Shown here piece by piece: positions 11,168 through 22,285 of a DNA stretch of 55,000 nt. The stretch is from the NCBI GenBank assembly GCA_019671135.1, contig JAHRHY010000014.1, forward strand, positions 1 through 55,000. Reading direction: 5' to 3'. Position 1 is the stretch's first letter. Each line of letters begins with the position of its first letter. The DNA comes from Linnemannia hyalina. Its lineage: Eukaryota; Mortierellomycota; Mortierellomycetes; Mortierellales; Mortierellaceae. Made by a program: the position numbers and the translations under genes. The notes beneath the pieces are model-generated. The model was given only the letters and a program-made list of their open reading frames with translations. It made no database searches and was not told where the DNA came from.

Positions 11168-11875
11168 ATGTCAAACCTTTCTCAATCTCTTTTGAACACC
11201 GCTACGACCTTGGCTATGAGAGATGCTGACCGCACAATCCTTAATGCGGCCATAACCTCTTCATTGGCTCAACTCGAAACACCTGCCCCCATCCCCCACA
11301 AACCTCTCAAACCAACCTGTTACAATGGAAAAGTTGATGCACTCTCCTCCTTGAACTTAATTGAAGGGCTTGAGGAATACTTCACCATCGTTGAGTTGCC
11401 CGCTCAAAAATGGGTACCCTACGCTGTTGGATACTTGGGAGAGGCGCGAGGATGGTGGCGATCCACTAAACATCATGTGGACACCACCTCATGGATCAAC
11501 TTCAAAGCAATGTTTCTCAAACAGTACACCCCACCTGATTCTATCAACGCAGCTCGACGACGGCTTTCGTCTCTCCGACAAGGTTCCAGACCAGTCCTCG
11601 ATTACATCACTGCTTTCGACGACTTACTTCGACTTCTTCCTTCACTCGATCCAGACCAAGCCTCATACATGCTCACTGCAGGTTTGGAACGGGAACTGTC
11701 GAAGAAGGTAAGACTTTCACGTCCATCCACTCTGGAACAAGCCATTGAGAACGCCACCTGTCTCTACGACATACTCAACACCCACGAACCACAGTCGCTC
11801 CTTTCTTCATCTTCATCTTCCTCTCACCCTGAGAGTAAGATGAAGAGGGTAATTGGGTATGAATCAGACTGGTGA
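11168..11875 (+). pseudogene. Retrotransposon Gag fragment, Ty3/gypsy type
   Basis: The 235-residue frame carries the typical Gag capsid signature: YNGKVD, ARGWWRS, INFKAMFLKQYTP, ARRRLSSLRQGSRPVLDYI and YMLTAGLERELSKKV. In an intact element Gag packages the RNA into cytoplasmic particles. No zinc knuckle, protease, reverse transcriptase or integrase follows before the pogo element at 12127. Gag itself is open, but the element is a truncated, non-autonomous remnant. Confidence 0.8.
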
Positions 11876-12340
11876 TGAAAATGTCTTTTATTTTATGTTT
11901 TAGAGATGAGCGATAATAGTAGCAAGGGTTGGTGTTAACCACTATGAGGATAGAAGGAGGAGGAAGAGAGGGAAGAGAAGGAGGAGAGGGAGGAGAGGGG
12001 TGAGAGGGGTGTGAAGTTGGCGAGGAGCGTAAAGTATTTGTTCGTATCGCATGTGCTGCGCTCCTTCCTTTTTGGGACGAGTTCTACCTAATTAGGAAGG
12101 TGTCCTGAGTGCAAGAAAATTTAGTACAGTCGAAAGTGGTTTTTATGATCATTTTGATAGTGAAATTGATCAGAAAAAGTAATTGGAACATTTGAATTGA
12201 CCTCCACAAAAACACTACTGTAAAGCGGCGAAAGTATATAGCGCACGTGACGGTCACGCAGTCACACCCCATCTTTGGAGAAAAACGAATAGAGAACAAT
12301 TCCAGCATGCATACGTTCATTAACCCACTCCTCAACGTCA

Positions 12341-12537
12341 TGTCAACAAACAACTCCAACAAAAGACCCCAGTACTTTGCGGAGAAGGCGAAGGTGCGAG
12401 TTAAGAAACATAAACCTGTTCCTACTATGCTGGTATCCAAGAAGGAAAAAACATTCACAAAAAAACAGCTTGATGAAATACAGACTATTCGCCATCTCCG
12501 GTACCTTGACCTTTTGACAAGTGCCAGGAGTAAATGA
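12341..12537 (+). CDS. Small basic ORF upstream of the pogo transposase
   Basis: About 65 residues from ATG 12341, rich in Lys (KKEKTFTKKQLDE). It ends a few bases before the transposase start and lies in a different frame. It may be a 5' exon displaced by a frameshift, an upstream ORF or a second element protein. No family is recognised. Confidence 0.3.
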
Positions 12538-12538
12538 T

Positions 12539-14372
12539 ATGAGCGCTCTCCATACGTTTCCTACCGCCGGCGAGTATGAGGTCCCGATGACAAGAGTCTC
12601 CCACACCCTGGAAACCCAAGTCGAACTGTTGGACATTTATCACTATCTCGACAATCGGAAGGAGAACTTCCCGTTCAAGTTTTCACAGCATTCCTTTGGA
12701 CCGGCGATAGGAGTCGACCTTAAACAGCCTACCCTTCATGCGATGCTCAAGCGGGAACTAAAGATACGCACTGCAGCGAAGTCGTCCCATCCTGGCGCTC
12801 ATTACATCGTCAGCCGCAAGCACCTGCTGGTCGAGCAGGTCCTCCTTCACTGGTTACAAGATCGACGACAGTCGAACGTTCCTGTGCATGGAAAAATGCT
12901 GAAGGAGGCTGGACGTACCGCATGTATGGTTCTTTGCGACCTGGAGGATGAATCGGGAGGTACGGTTTCCGAGGCACCTCTATCATTTTCGGCCTACTGG
13001 TTTGACTCGCTCAAGAAACGGAATGCTTTGTCGTATTATCAGCTTCATGGGGAGGCTGGATCAGTGGATTTGGATGCGATCGAACCCCAGCTCGTCAAGA
13101 TCCGCCAGCTTTGCGCTCAGTACACTCCCGACAACATTTTCAACTGCGACGAGACCGGAATGTACCTGAAGGAGTTGGACACCAAGTCTTACACCACACC
13201 GCTTTCTAGGTCTGGTGCCAAAGCTTTCAGGGAGTGCAGAGTGTCCATTTTGTTTTGTATTAACGCCTCAGGCACATCCCTCACTAAGGCCAAGACAATG
13301 CGTGCATTGAAACCTTTGATTCTCGGTAATACTTAACAAAGTCGATCTGTTTTGTTTTCTATTTTCTGCTCGATATGCTAACCTTACGGCTGCTTGACTT
13401 TCCTTAGCTGAACACTTCACAAGTGGTATTAGCAACGAGGCAACCGCGGAGATGGTCGTAGAAAGAACGAGCTCAGGATGGATGACCCGCGAAGTCTTTG
13501 TACGGTGGCTACAACTGTTGGATGACGAGCTTTCACAACCGACTCTTCTTCTTCTGGATTCTGCCGGATCACACAACAACGTCGATATGCGCGATGCTAA
13601 ACAAGGGGTTCAGTGGAAACATCTTCGCATACAGCGGCTTCCTGCACACTCAACATCTGTTACTCAACCTCTAGACGCCGGGGTCATCAGTGCATTCAAA
13701 AGGGCCTTCTTGGATATGCTTGGCTTCGAGACATATTACGCTCGAACCTTCGATAGAACGAGAAGTATCTCTAATGGGCGCGCATGGACATTGATTCCAC
13801 ACGCGTGGAGTCAAACCAAGCCCTCCATGCTACGTAACTGCTTCGCCAAAACCCCCGTCCTTCCAACAGCAATGCGCGAGGAACTACAACGACGACAGGC
13901 AACCAGAGGCGAACAGCCGGAAAGGCTCCAGAGCACTCATTACGAACAATATGCAGAGAGGGAGCGGGCATATTTCGAACATCTCATCGCTGAGGTTCGG
14001 CAGGGCAACGTCTTATCTTTCAGGACGGTGGAGGACAAGGGCGAGTTGTTTGAGGAGGAGCCACACCAGGGCGACGCAAATGGAAAGGGACAAGGCAACA
14101 CTCACAGAGGTGGAAGTGGTTCCACAAATCACGACGGATCTGAAAGCTCGCCGCTTGCAGACACTGATCTCGATACGGCCGCTCATACGCTGAAGCACCT
14201 AGCGGGGAATAGCGATTTTCTCACCGTCGATGGTCTCAAGCATGTCCGACAGAGTGCACAAGGAGGGTCGGGAAAAGCGCAGAGCGTAGGAAAGATGGTG
14301 AAGCAGTTGGTGCATGCTTGCGTAGCCCTGAGAGACGAGGAGTTGCAGACGGATGCCGCCAAGCAACAGTGA
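12539..14372 (+). CDS. pogo/Tigger-family transposase, DDE_1 type
   Basis: Two exons (12539-13325 and 13408-14372) join in frame to give 583 residues. The N terminus carries helix-turn-helix regions of the CENP-B type: LETQVELLDIY, then VEQVLLHWLQDRRQSNVPVHG. The catalytic core contains FNCDETGMY (Asp204), LLLDSAGSH (Asp313) and VTQPLDAGVI (Asp352), a complete DDD triad. The tail is Gln/Gly/charged-rich. It would bind the element's TIRs and perform cut-and-paste into TA sites. The start is uncertain: M12539 or the downstream Met in PMTRVSH. No inactivating change is seen. Confidence 0.85.
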
Positions 14373-15428
14373 TTCTTTTTTTCTCTCTATTCGTTTTTCT
14401 CCAAAGATGGGGTGTGACTGCGTGACCGTCACGTGCGCTATATACTTTCGCCGCTTTACAGTAGTGTTTTTGTGGAGGTCAATTCAAATGTTCCAATTAC
14501 TTTTTCTGATCAATTTCACTATCAAAATGATCATAAAAACCACTTTCGACTGTACACCCATCCTTAGAATAAATAAATGCGAAGAAGAATGAGATATTTA
14601 TCTGCTTCATGTGTGGTCTAATTGCGATTATGAACTGTATATGTGACTGGCATAATGCGATGACAACAGATGTGGGAAAATAATACATAGATAGGAAAAG
14701 TCTATCGAAAGGAGAGGGGAGGTCAAATGAGTGTACCTGACCTTAAGATTATGGTTTTAGCTATTTAGGGAGCTTGACAGTGAACTCACTATGACATGAA
14801 TATCTATAGAGTTGATAGCTTCGTTCTGCTCATTCCATTGATCGGCACGCTCTTTAGCTAATCTTGGCCAATGCCTGTTGTGACAAGGACCAATGTATCG
14901 AAGTCCGTCCTCAGATTGACCGTCTAGTTCCCAAAAAGAATTTTTGTATGGGAGGAGGAGGATGATGTGATTCTGGGACCAGTCTCCGCCACCTGTTTTT
15001 TCGGATGAAGGGGAGGAGAGGAAGGAAAAGTTGTGGAGTGACAATATGTATGGGTCCTCGTCCACGAAATGGCATTTCTAGTTTGAAATCAGATTCACAT
15101 GTTGCATATTTAGTAAAGTGACCATCAGAGTCGCAGTTTTTGTAGAAGACGTGCGTGCCATGGTTACCTTTTCAGTGTCGATGGTGTAGGTCTTTTTTAG
15201 ATAGGAACCAAGAGCTCCACTGGAATCATTATTGATGACAAAGTTGCAGAGAGCAACTGAAAGACAGGAGCCATCATATTTCTAAATTCAAGACGATGAA
15301 GGTAGGCTGTAAGATTTGACGGTGATTGCCAGTGATGGAGAACTAAGCGAGGTTTTTTGAAATGTCTCGTGTAATGCCATACCTGACGTAAGAAGTGAGG
15401 CCCTTGAGGGGAATGTTTTTTTATTCAC

Positions 15429-16938
15429 TGGTGGCGGGTGAACTTTTCCCATCGAATCGTAGCAGAGTAGGGCGCCGAGTGCATTGCGACTCTGAAGCAG
15501 AATATTGTGACTGACCCGGGGCTGGATATGATATGCCTCGAAAGCACGAGAGAACCAAACATTTGTAAATTCTGGAGGTGTGGTCAGTGTCATTATCTTT
15601 AACATGTATTCTCGTTATGAGTTGTGTAAAAATCATCGAGAGAATTACCTGGCGGCCCCTTCATCTGCAGAGGATATAAAAAGGCATATAAAAAATATCC
15701 AAAGCCCAAGGAACGGAGTGTTGACTTCCATAGCTGACATATCTCTTTATAGTGGGCAACAGAACACGGAATAAAATAGCAATAGACAGCACAAGATTTT
15801 TTAAAATGTAATCTCTCCCTTGTATTTCACGACAAGGATACAGTTGAGAGTATAGGTGCTTTAGATGATCACATACAAGAACTACTCCCCTTAATCTCGC
15901 AGTGATGGGTACAGTTTAATAGTAGATGGAGACATTCAAGAGATTGGTGTGCAAAAAATAAGAAGACTTTGTTGTTTGAAGAATATCATGGTGTTTAGTA
16001 GGATAGTCAAACAAAAAATGTCACAATGGTTGTCTTACATGCTTGGTATCATATATACATTCTCATCTCATAGTCGCTATGGATATCGTCGAGATCTACA
16101 GAGATGTAACAAACACCATATGATAATTTGGACGTGAAAGGCCTCCCTGGCTGGTAGTGGGCAGGTGTCCACATGTAATGCGAATGCGAATCAGGGCAAC
16201 GCACCGTTGGGGCCAGTAAATCACGGCGTAGAGATGGGTATAGCGCAGGCATTGGGTATATGTGGGATGGGATGTCTAAGGCGTAGAGACAGTCCAAGGC
16301 GAGTTTGGAAGCATATATTGTGGAGGCGGTGTTGTGGTGGCGGACAAAGAGCAGTGAGTTGACGCCTTGTGCAATGATGTGAAAAGCGTCGTGATTGGAG
16401 AAGAATTGCAACTTGCAAGCAGCCTCGTGAACACGGCCTGTGCTAAAGAGGTTGATTATCTCGGAGACTGTCTGGTGGGGGTAATTTCTTGGTGAGTGAT
16501 AAGAGCGCTGTTGGCGAAAGGAGGAGTATATCTCCTCAAGGATGATACAGAGTGATGCCTGACGAAAATCTTTTGAGGTCTCAAAGGTATATCGAGTGAC
16601 TCTATGTCATCTGCAGGTAGGATAATGGCGGAGTGGGATAGTTGCAGGTTGGGTGAAGGATGTGAAAGTTTTTGTCTTTTTAGGGCGCCTTCAGGGGAGT
16701 GCAGTGAAGGGATTATTGAATTGTCTTTGGGGAAGAAGCGATTTAATTTAGCAATGGCTGAAGACCTTTTCGAATCTTTGATGAGGATGTCGATGATGGC
16801 GATGCAAGTGTTGAATGGTATAGAGTAACCACGGAGGAATTTTTGAATACGTGGTAAGTAGAGAAGAGAGGAGTCTTTGTACTCTGTGTGTGTTTTCCAG
16901 ATGAGCTCGGAGGTAAGGTCGTCTTTTTTGGATGGCAT
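15429..16938 (-). pseudogene. Spliced unknown gene interrupted by MITE copy 2
   Basis: On the minus strand exon 1 (16938-16549), exon 2 (16471-16147) and exon 3 (15571-15429) keep phase across GT-AG introns once the MITE at 15654-16146 is removed. Further exons probably follow (15382 downward, after a 46-bp intron), with coding-like sequence to about 14760 where frames shift. The MITE sits exactly where exon 2 ends: its target duplication (GCCAG on this strand) is the last five exon bases, followed by gtaatt. The product (SEIINLFSTGRVHEAACKLQ, VWFSRAFEAYHIQ) is not recognised. Unlike the transposons around it, it looks like a resident subtelomeric gene. Confidence 0.45.
15654..16146. mobile_element. 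MITE-like repeat, copy 2 (493 bp)
   Basis: Same ends and length as copy 1. It is flanked by a perfect 5-bp target duplication, CTGGC (15649-15653 and 16147-16151). It is non-coding and inserted in the spliced minus-strand gene. Confidence 0.9.
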
Positions 16939-17373
16939 AATAGGATGTGAGAAGGTGTGTGGGCGAGTGAGAAAGAATAGGGTGTTTGGAGAGACAAAAA
17001 GAATCAAGGGCGGAACGATTTACGGGAAGAAACCGGGTCGGGATGAAAAAACAAGTCACAAATTGCGGTAAAACCTTAATTAATTGGTCAAAACCGGGTC
17101 ATTAAATGGTCCAAACCCGGGATGCAATAGGGGGTTTCAAACCTTGACATTTGTCAAACCAAATAAACGACTATTTGGTTATACGTCACAGTCAAATACC
17201 TCTTCAAATCTTATGAAATACGCCAGACAAACTGGCGCATTTTCAGATGCTCCCACGGCGTATTTTGCGAGGTAAACAACATGAAAAAACAAAAAAATAA
17301 AGGTCATCGTTTTAAAGGGGGGGGGGGGTTTATTCGCCTTCAACAGTTCTTCCTCAGCTCAACAGCAACCATA

Positions 17374-18880
17374 ATGAACTCCAACGCCACGAGTACCCAC
17401 ATCACGGACACTGAGACATCGGCATCCAGCGCTCCGTCTCAAGGACCTTCATCACTCCCTACAGGCGAAAGTACATCCAGTACCCCTGCTCCACAATCGA
17501 ACAAGGCGACCGGACAATCTTCGAAGGAGCGATTCACAAAGCAGGACATTGAAACTATTTTGACGTTTCTGGAACACCCTCCCAACTTCGTGTCGGTTTT
17601 CGGCAGCGGAGGCCAAACAACCATCGGCAAACCCAACAAACCATCAAATCAAGGATATACCACCTTGGCTCAAGTCGTGTCCAGACAGAGCAAGGGCAGG
17701 CTTAACTTGAATGCAAAGTCAATGCGTGAGCGACTCGCCCGTCATCGGAAGACCTTCGCCACCGTCAAGGAGAAGTCGCAAGAGACTGGCTTCGGTGTCA
17801 CGGACGAGGACCAACAGAAGGGGATCTATACAATTGGTCACAAGCTGGAGAGTATATGCACCTGTTATGATAGGATGGACGCACTCTTTGGCAGTCGGCC
17901 TAATGTCACTCCACTTGGCATTTTTTCCTCGGTCATCCCAGTTGCTCAGGAGCAGGATAGTAGCCAGCAACCCACCACGGGTCCTCGGCGTCGGCGTCGT
18001 TTGCTGGAGGATGAGGATGAGGATGAGGATGAGGATGAGGGTGGGGACGATGACGAACCTCGAGATCTTGTAAAGGATGTTGGCGGCGAACCATTCGGCA
18101 ATTACACCCAGACCCAGGATAATATCGACAACCCTGATCCCTTCAACAATACCTTTGACGACAGCTTTAACGATATTGATTACAACCTCAACAATTTTGA
18201 TACGGGACTCGACACTGCTGAGACAACAAACCTCGAAGACGACCGGAACAACATCGACAGCGTTCTTGAGGGCGATGACATAAGCGTGCTCTCCATTTCA
18301 TCGACACAAGTCCTGCGGCGCCATCAAAAACGACCTCATACGGATACAGAGTCACAAGCGTCCAACAAACGCACTCGCACAACAGACCGACGTAAAAAGC
18401 AACCAACGCTGGACCCGCCCTCTTCTCCCGAGGTTTCAAGGCGATCATTCCTTTCCTCGTTCGAACAGGCCACTACCAAGAAAGCCAATGGTAAGACTTT
18501 GTTCGTTAATTAGATGTGGTTTTCCTTCAGTCTCCACCAAATTCTAACTGTTTGTATTAGTCTCTGAGGTCATAGAAACCAAAAGGCTTGAATTGGAAGA
18601 GAACAAACTCGAGTGGGAGAAGAGCCGAGAGTCACGGAAATTGGACCTGGAGGAGCAGCGAGAGTCAAGGAAGTTGGAACTGGAGGAACAAAAAATGGAG
18701 CGGGAGTCACGAAAATTGGAACTGGAGCAGCAAAAAATCGACCAAGAGTCCAAGCGATGGAAGTCAGAGATGGAGACAAGAGTTACCGTACAGACATTGC
18801 AGGTGATCCAGGCAGGACTGGAGAAAGGCGTGTCTGTAGAGCAGATCCAAGCCATGCTCAAAACCGTTATTCCCCGATGA
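17374..18880 (+). CDS. Harbinger accessory DNA-binding protein (SANT/trihelix-like)
   Basis: Exons 17374-18490 and 18561-18880 join in phase 1 (478 residues). A Ser/Thr-rich N terminus is followed by a trihelix-like region (RFTKQDIETILTFLEH to about LFGSRPNV). Next come an acidic Glu/Asp run and a Lys/Arg-rich nuclear-localisation-like stretch. Exon 2 encodes a charged coiled coil with repeated ESRKLELEEQ. In PIF/Harbinger elements this second protein binds DNA and helps bring the transposase to the nucleus and TIRs. An in-frame upstream Met at 17281 exists, but it lies before a homopolymeric G run, so M17374 is preferred. Confidence 0.75.
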
Positions 18881-18903
18881 AACTATCAACAATAAGACGT
18901 AGT

Positions 18904-20233
18904 TTAATCTTGCATCGGTAGTATCCCACGTACGTAGTTTGTCTCCAGAGTGACTTTTTTCAAAGCTTCTCTGAAATTGGACACAGCGCTATCTGGTTGA
19001 ACTGCACCACTGAGTGCCACCTCTGCCTCGTCATCGGAGTCATCCTCAAGGTACATGTCATGCCAGGCATCACCAAGGCGGGCAAGCATATTGTGGAGAA
19101 CACAGCAGGCGACTACCCATCTGATCAATAACTGCATATCCTCAGGAGATCGGAGCTGATGCTTCATTTCCTGCAGTGAACCCCAACGCGACTTGAGGAT
19201 CTCGATGCAGTGCTCGTTCCTGACCCGGGACTTGGCGATACAATAGTTAAATTCCTTGTTGTCTTTCCTGTTTGCTGCTGGGGCTTTATAGGAGGGGATG
19301 CAGGTATTCGATAGGCCATATGCGGAGTCGGCAAGGAGATACTCGCCAGGTGAGAAGTAGCAGTGGGACTTCTTGTAGTGATCCATTCGCTTGTAAACAA
19401 ACGAGTCGGCGCAAGACCCTGGGTAGCCGATGTTTACTCCAATAATACGCTTGTCCACATCGCAAATCACTTGCATTGCAACAGAGTATCTACCAAGGAA
19501 AAGGGAGTGAGAGACGTGAGAGACTGACCACATTACTCCTTGATACCATTAGACAGCATGCAAAAAAAATGTGTACGACGAGGTAGAGTCTGTGGACGAA
19601 GTACCTTTTTTTCCGATCGAAATAAACCTCGCCATCAATGGCAGGCTTTTGAGAGAGAGGGATCGTAGTCCCATCAATGAATCCAACACAATTCGGGAAG
19701 CCCTCCTTGCTCATAACCTGCCTAATATTCCTCCTCCTCTCGACGTCGGGCCATACGAGCCACTCGCTATGGACATCCCATAGGGCCTGTACAACGCGGT
19801 TGGTAAATATCGTCACTGTTCCGGTACCAACGCCAAATATTGCTTGCATCTTGCTAACGCTTGCTCCTGTTCCATGTACGCCGAGCCGAGTAAGGGCGAC
19901 CGCGAGTTGCCATGCAGGATGTGTCTGAGGGCATGTTGAGTTGTTGGAGAATACGGCATGGTCTTGTATCCTCTCGAGGAGAGCGAAGAACCCTGCTTTG
20001 GACGTCCTGAACATCGACCGAAACTCGCCATCAGGGAGTTTTGGAAATCTCTCTAGAAAGTAATGGGGTGGTCGTTTTACGACCTGACGCTCGCCCAAAA
20101 ACCGCGAACCTAGAACGTGAGCATACAGCTCAAGAAGTTCTTCTTCTTGCTCGTCGTCGTCATTATAATTGGCGAGAAGAATGAGGAGTTCTAAGTCTCC
20201 CAAAAGTTGTTTGCGTTCCGACACGAATGGCAT
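18904..20233 (-). CDS. PIF/Harbinger transposase, DDE_Tnp_4 type
   Basis: Exon 1 (20233-19605) and exon 2 (19489-18904) join in frame (AG|A) to give 404 residues. Catalytic blocks are present in order: GFIDGTTIPL (first Asp), GYPGSCADS and LLADSAYGL (second Asp), and RVRNEHCIEILKSRWG (Glu). The helix-turn-helix-like N region contains LTRLGVHGTGASVSKMQAIFGVG. It catalyses cut-and-paste of the surrounding element. No stop or frameshift is seen, so it may be active. The start at M20233 (MPFVSERKQ) is chosen over a hydrophobic upstream extension. Confidence 0.88.
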
Positions 20234-20463
20234 AAAAGAAGGTAAAGAGAGGAAAGGAGGTTGTTGTAAAAATGAAAAAATAAAAATGCAAAATAGCAAA
20301 AAAGATGGAGGATGGCGGATTTCAGACGAATCGTCGGCGTATTTCGAAACACATCAGCCTCCTCGCTTGCGTGTTTGTCTGGCCGATTTATTTCTCAAAT
20401 ACGCTCTGATTTCACGCCGACTGATTTCGAAATACGCCGTGAAATGTCAAGGTTTGAAACCCC

Positions 20464-20880
20464 TAAATGTCTCCGTCTCTGGGAAGGAGCGATTAGCGAA
20501 TGATCGACAAATGCTCATTGTTTCTCTCAAGCATGACGATTTGACCATTGTTGTATGGTACCCCCAGTGACGTTGGGGAAAGAAACGGTGGATGAAATAA
20601 ACTTATTTGTCCAGGTTAGCCCCCATCAGCAGGCATGATTTGCATGTCCGACGTACATCGAAATACGATGGCTAGTCTTGTGGTCGTTGTGGCTATTGTG
20701 GCTGAACAAACTTTATTTGCGGAGAGTGAAAGATCAATCACAATGCGCCAAGTATATAGTTTTCTGATCGAGTTATCATAGACGGGACGTTTTCTTTGTT
20801 TGAGTCGTGATCGACGAAAGGTCCAACACTTTTAGGTCGCTTGTGGCTAGTCTTGCATTGAGTTCTTTTTCTTGATTGCA
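20464..20880. other. Spacer between Harbinger element and LINE remnant
   Basis: No gene or repeat recognised. The 5' truncation point of the LINE lies near its right edge. Confidence 0.4.
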
Positions 20881-22198
20881 TTACGCGATTTGTTTCCCCT
20901 TCAAACCATCAGCATCATGGAAGGTCATCGCCACCCCTAGACACAACGGCGGCCTTGGGGTCATAGATCCGGCGAAGCAACAACAGGCTTTTCTCATCAA
21001 GCACCTTCGCAACGCCACGACTACGACAGTCTCCTGGGGGAAGGACATTGTACTGGATCTTATCCTCTGGAAGACAAGGGACATCCACCGCCTATCCTTC
21101 ATGTTGGACCCTCAGGAGAACAGACTCCACCAACAACTCAAACACTTCCCCCACCTCCTGCAGCTAGTCAAGGCGGCCAGCACACTCCCCCCGATCAAGA
21201 CACCCACCATGCAGGCAGGACTTCCAGATTCGACCACTTTTCTGGAAAGCCCGCTGGAATGGTGGTTCCTTTCGATGGATAATGACAACACCACTCTCAC
21301 CGCACGGATTGGAGACCTGTTCGAGTTGGAGATAGACAGGAATAACAAGTTCAAGGCGGCATACAAGCGCCGACTCTCCCGGAAATCGAAGTGTATAAGA
21401 GACGACCTCATTACACAACTTGCAGGAACTAATACTCGGCGGATGTCACAAGCATACCTGGACGCGATACAGACACCGCATGCTGGAGTCGTCGGAGATC
21501 GCCTGGCTCAGAGAATACGCTCACTCATCCTCCTCGACAACGGCAAGACAAAGGTAACTTTAGGGACTGCCTCCACCAGACAGATCCGACAGTACCTGTC
21601 CCCGACTCCCGAACCCGAACCTCCCCCGACCCCCTCGACGATGCACCCTGAATCCGGCACCAAGTCCCAATGGCGCAAGTTCTGGAAAACCAAGATTCCA
21701 CATAGAGCCCGTTCTTTCTGGTGGCGATACAAGCGTGACATTATCCCATGTGGCACGCTTCGGGCCCACAGGTGGAAACAGGACGCCCATTGTGACGCTC
21801 AGGGATGCAGGGAAAGAAAGGCTGACAAAAACCACCATGTCTTCGGATGCAAGGGCAAGTACCTAGCATGGCAGTTCATTTTGCGAGAATACACGGACAA
21901 GCCCACATGGTCCGATGAAGATCTCCATACTTTGCTCTCCTTTAAACCCCCCATCTGTTCCATTAAGCCCAAATACACATCACCCCTCCACAATTGCTGG
22001 CGTGCTGCCTTATAGGTATAAACACAGCAAACACCATCCTCTTCCTCCACAAACACACACAGTCATCGGAGGAAATCTCTGACTGTATTTCCATAGAAAT
22101 TAAGAAAGCCATAGCGCAAAACGTCTACATCTTCAACCATACGGCAACAAGCCACAAATAAAACCTTAGAAAATCAAAAAATAATAATAATAATAATG
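20881..22198 (+). mobile_element. 5'-truncated LINE (non-LTR retrotransposon) 3' end
   Basis: The coding part (to 22015) encodes the C-terminal region of a LINE reverse transcriptase protein. It starts in the post-RT segment (HNGGLGVIDPAKQQQAFLIKHL) and ends in the zinc-finger-like RVT region (KIPHRARSFWWRYKRDIIPCG, then a Cys/His pattern with KNHHVFGCKGKY). The 3' UTR ends in a (TAA)n tail at about 22178-22198. Endonuclease and most of RT are missing, as expected from incomplete target-primed reverse transcription. It cannot move autonomously. Confidence 0.85.
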
Positions 22199-22285
22199 TT
22201 GCCATACGTACCAGCTTGTTGCCTTATAAAAAGAAGGGAGATATGTCAGATTGCTGTGAAAAGGTAGGACATGCTTTCATAGTGT

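Larger units (their letters stand above)
12127..14552 (+). mobile_element. pogo/Tigger-type DNA transposon with 168-bp TIRs
   Basis: Long terminal inverted repeats (12127-12294 and 14385-14552) begin CAGTCGAAAGTGG and appear identical by eye. The element is flanked by TA on both sides (12125-12126, 14553-14554), the target duplication of Tc1/mariner/pogo elements. Terminal CAG is usual for pogo/Tigger. Matching arms and an unbroken transposase frame indicate recent insertion. Confidence 0.9.
17131..20463. mobile_element. PIF/Harbinger-type DNA transposon (3.3 kb)
   Basis: Perfect 22-bp terminal inverted repeats (17131-17152 and 20442-20463) begin GGGGTTTCAAACC. Flanking trinucleotides are TAG on the left and TAA on the right, fitting a TAA-type 3-bp duplication with one change. 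It carries the usual two genes in convergent orientation: a Myb/SANT-like accessory protein and a DDE transposase, with stops only 23 bp apart. Confidence 0.9.
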
